From Brevibacterium limosum (GTDB lineage: Bacteria > Actinomycetota > Actinomycetes > Actinomycetales > Brevibacteriaceae), in NCBI RefSeq assembly GCF_011617705.1, contig NZ_CP050154.1, forward strand, positions 1,922,001 to 1,986,000: DNA of 64,000 nucleotides, given 5' to 3'. The translations under genes and the position numbers were made by a program. The first letter of the stretch is position 1. The number at the start of each line of letters is the position of its first letter. This document shows positions 63,013 to 64,000 of this stretch, in pieces. The notes under the pieces were generated by a model. The model saw only the letters and a program-made list of their open reading frames with translations. It ran no database searches and had not been told where the DNA came from.

Positions 63013-64000
63013 GAGCGGTCCAGAGCCGTACGGATCGTAACCTGGAGTTCGGTCCAGCTGACGTCGAATTTCTTCAGACCCTGCTCTTCGAGCACGGTCA
63101 TGACGTCGGCATAGTCGATGCCCAGTCGTGCCAGAGCATCGAAGACCTCGTCGGCGGCGCGGTAGTGCTCCGACGTGATCTGCCCGGTGACCTCACCGTG
63201 GTCGGCGAAGGCCTCCAGAGTGGGTTCGGGCATCGTGTTCACGGTGTTCGGTGCCACGAGACCGGTCACATACATCGTGTCGGAGTAGTCGGGATTCTTC
63301 ACCCCCGTCGAGGCCCACAGCAGGCGCTGCGGACGGGCCCCGGCGAGTTCGAGGACCCGGAAGCGTTCGGAGGTGAACAGCTGCGAGTGGATCTCATGGG
63401 CGAGCACGCAGTTCGCGATGCCCGCCTTGCCCTTGAGCTCTGCGGCCTTCGGATCCTCGACGGCGTCGAGACGGGAATCGATCTCCGAATCCACACGGGA
63501 GACGAACACCGAAGCCACCGACCGGATCGTCGAGAGGTCATGGCCGGCGGCGCGGGCCTTCTCCAGACCCTGCAGGAAGGCTTCGACGACGTGACGGTAC
63601 CGGGTCAGGGAGAACACGAGAGTGACGTTGACGCTGATCCCTGCCGCGATCGTCTCGGAGATCGCCCGGAGCCCCTCCTCGGTGGCGGGGATCTTGATCA
63701 TCGCATTCGGCTCGCCGACGCGTTCCCACAGGGCCTTCGCCGAGGCCACGGTGCCTTCTGCATCGTGAGCCAGCGGGGGAGCGACCTCGATCGACACGCG
63801 ACCGTCCTCACCGTCCGTGGACTCGAAGACCGGTCGGAACAGACGAGCCGCCTCGGCGACATCCGTCGTGGTCAGAGCCTCGATCGCCGAATCCACATCG
63901 GCGCCCGAGGCACCGAGCTCGGCGACCGCGGAATCGTAGTCGTTCGCAGCGGAGATCGCGTTGGCGAAGATCGTCGGATTCGTCGTCACCCCCGTGACCG
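63009..64000 (-). CDS. tal: Transaldolase, N-terminus beyond the window
   Basis: Transaldolase moves a dihydroxyacetone unit between sugar phosphates in the pentose phosphate pathway. The visible 330 residues start inside VTGVTTNPTIFANAI, the conserved first block, so roughly 30 residues are missing at the edge. The Schiff-base lysine is in NAMIKIPATEEGLRAI, followed by NVTLVFSLTRYRHVVEAFLQGLE, SVASVFVSRVDSEID and LLWASTGVKNPDYSDTMYVTGL. The stop overlaps the pgi ATG. rpe at 9.8 kb belongs to the same pathway. Confidence 0.95.
   Translation of the reverse strand, partial: VTGVTTNPTIFANAISAANDYDSAVAELGASGADVDSAIEALTTTDVAEAARLFRPVFESTDGEDGRVSIEVAPPLAHDAEGTVASAKALWERVGEPNAMIKIPATEEGLRAISETIAAGISVNVTLVFSLTRYRHVVEAFLQGLEKARAAGHDLSTIRSVASVFVSRVDSEIDSRLDAVEDPKAAELKGKAGIANCVLAHEIHSQLFTSERFRVLELAGARPQRLLWASTGVKNPDYSDTMYVTGLVAPNTVNTMPEPTLEAFADHGEVTGQITSEHYRAADEVFDALARLGIDYADVMTVLEEQGLKKFDVSWTELQVTIRTALDRS

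Noticed and set aside
1..64000. Mobile elements, prophage, CRISPR arrays, toxin-antitoxin or defence systems
   Set aside because: No transposase, integrase, Cas, restriction or phage gene was seen, and no regularly spaced repeats; gene content and composition are uniform core genome.

Overview
The window is gene-dense, high-GC chromosomal DNA from an actinobacterium. GTG starts are frequent, ATGA/GTGA stop-start overlaps are common, and codon third positions are strongly G/C. Markers include an actinobacterial integration host factor (mihF), WhiA, an ANTAR-type PdtaR regulator, an HGxxPAAW-type small membrane protein, a CoaE-UPF0157 fusion and a PriA without helicase motifs. Gene order fits Micrococcales, plausibly Brevibacterium; the genus is an inference. 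Everything looks like conserved core genome: I see no prophage, insertion sequence, CRISPR array or toxin-antitoxin module, and no stretch longer than about 260 bases without a gene.

Layout. 1-10,434: end of the pyrimidine operon (carB 3' end, pyrF), then mihF-gmk-rpoZ-coaBC-metK-priA-fmt-rsmB-rpe, covering nucleotide, CoA, SAM, replication-restart, translation-initiation and rRNA-modification functions. 10,485-23,233: pnuC, then a histidine/tryptophan supercluster (hisE-hisG-PH-domain protein-CoA transferase-carboxyltransferase-hisF-hisI-trpE-two small membrane proteins-trpC-trpB-trpA) ending in an unusual Lgt homologue. The CoA transferase and acyl-CoA carboxyltransferase sit inside the his genes. 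23,418-33,498: gltBD, pyk, a dicarboxylate/amino-acid symporter and a GNAT acetyltransferase. 33,704-33,785: tRNA-Leu(CAA) on the minus strand. 34,020-45,888: pdtaR, a hotdog thioesterase (minus), polA, a methyltransferase (minus), rpsA, a large polytopic membrane protein, coaE-UPF0157 and uvrB. 45,925-47,539: a TerC-family transporter behind a yybP-ykoY manganese riboswitch, and a YciI-like protein (minus). 47,605-61,200: Ski2-like helicase, uvrA, uvrC, rapZ-yvcK-whiA, then gap-pgk-tpiA-secG. 61,381-64,000 (minus): tal and pgi, with tal running off the window.

How the genes work together. Central carbon metabolism (gap, pgk, tpiA, pyk, pgi, tal, rpe) is spread over three blocks. Amino-acid synthesis (his, trp, gltBD) forms the middle, and nucleotide-excision repair (uvrA, uvrB, uvrC) with polA forms the right half.

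The clearest regulatory pattern is a set of ten genes (metK, fmt, hisE, pyk, pdtaR, polA, coaE, uvrB, uvrA, gap). Each has a TANNNT -10 hexamer ending exactly 6 or 7 bases before its start codon, the geometry of leaderless transcripts. Other points worth attention are a perfect 29-bp inverted repeat downstream of polA, the Lgt homologue lacking the catalytic signature, the structured gltB and gltD-pyk leaders, and the manganese riboswitch. I found no convincing wholly new biological system.
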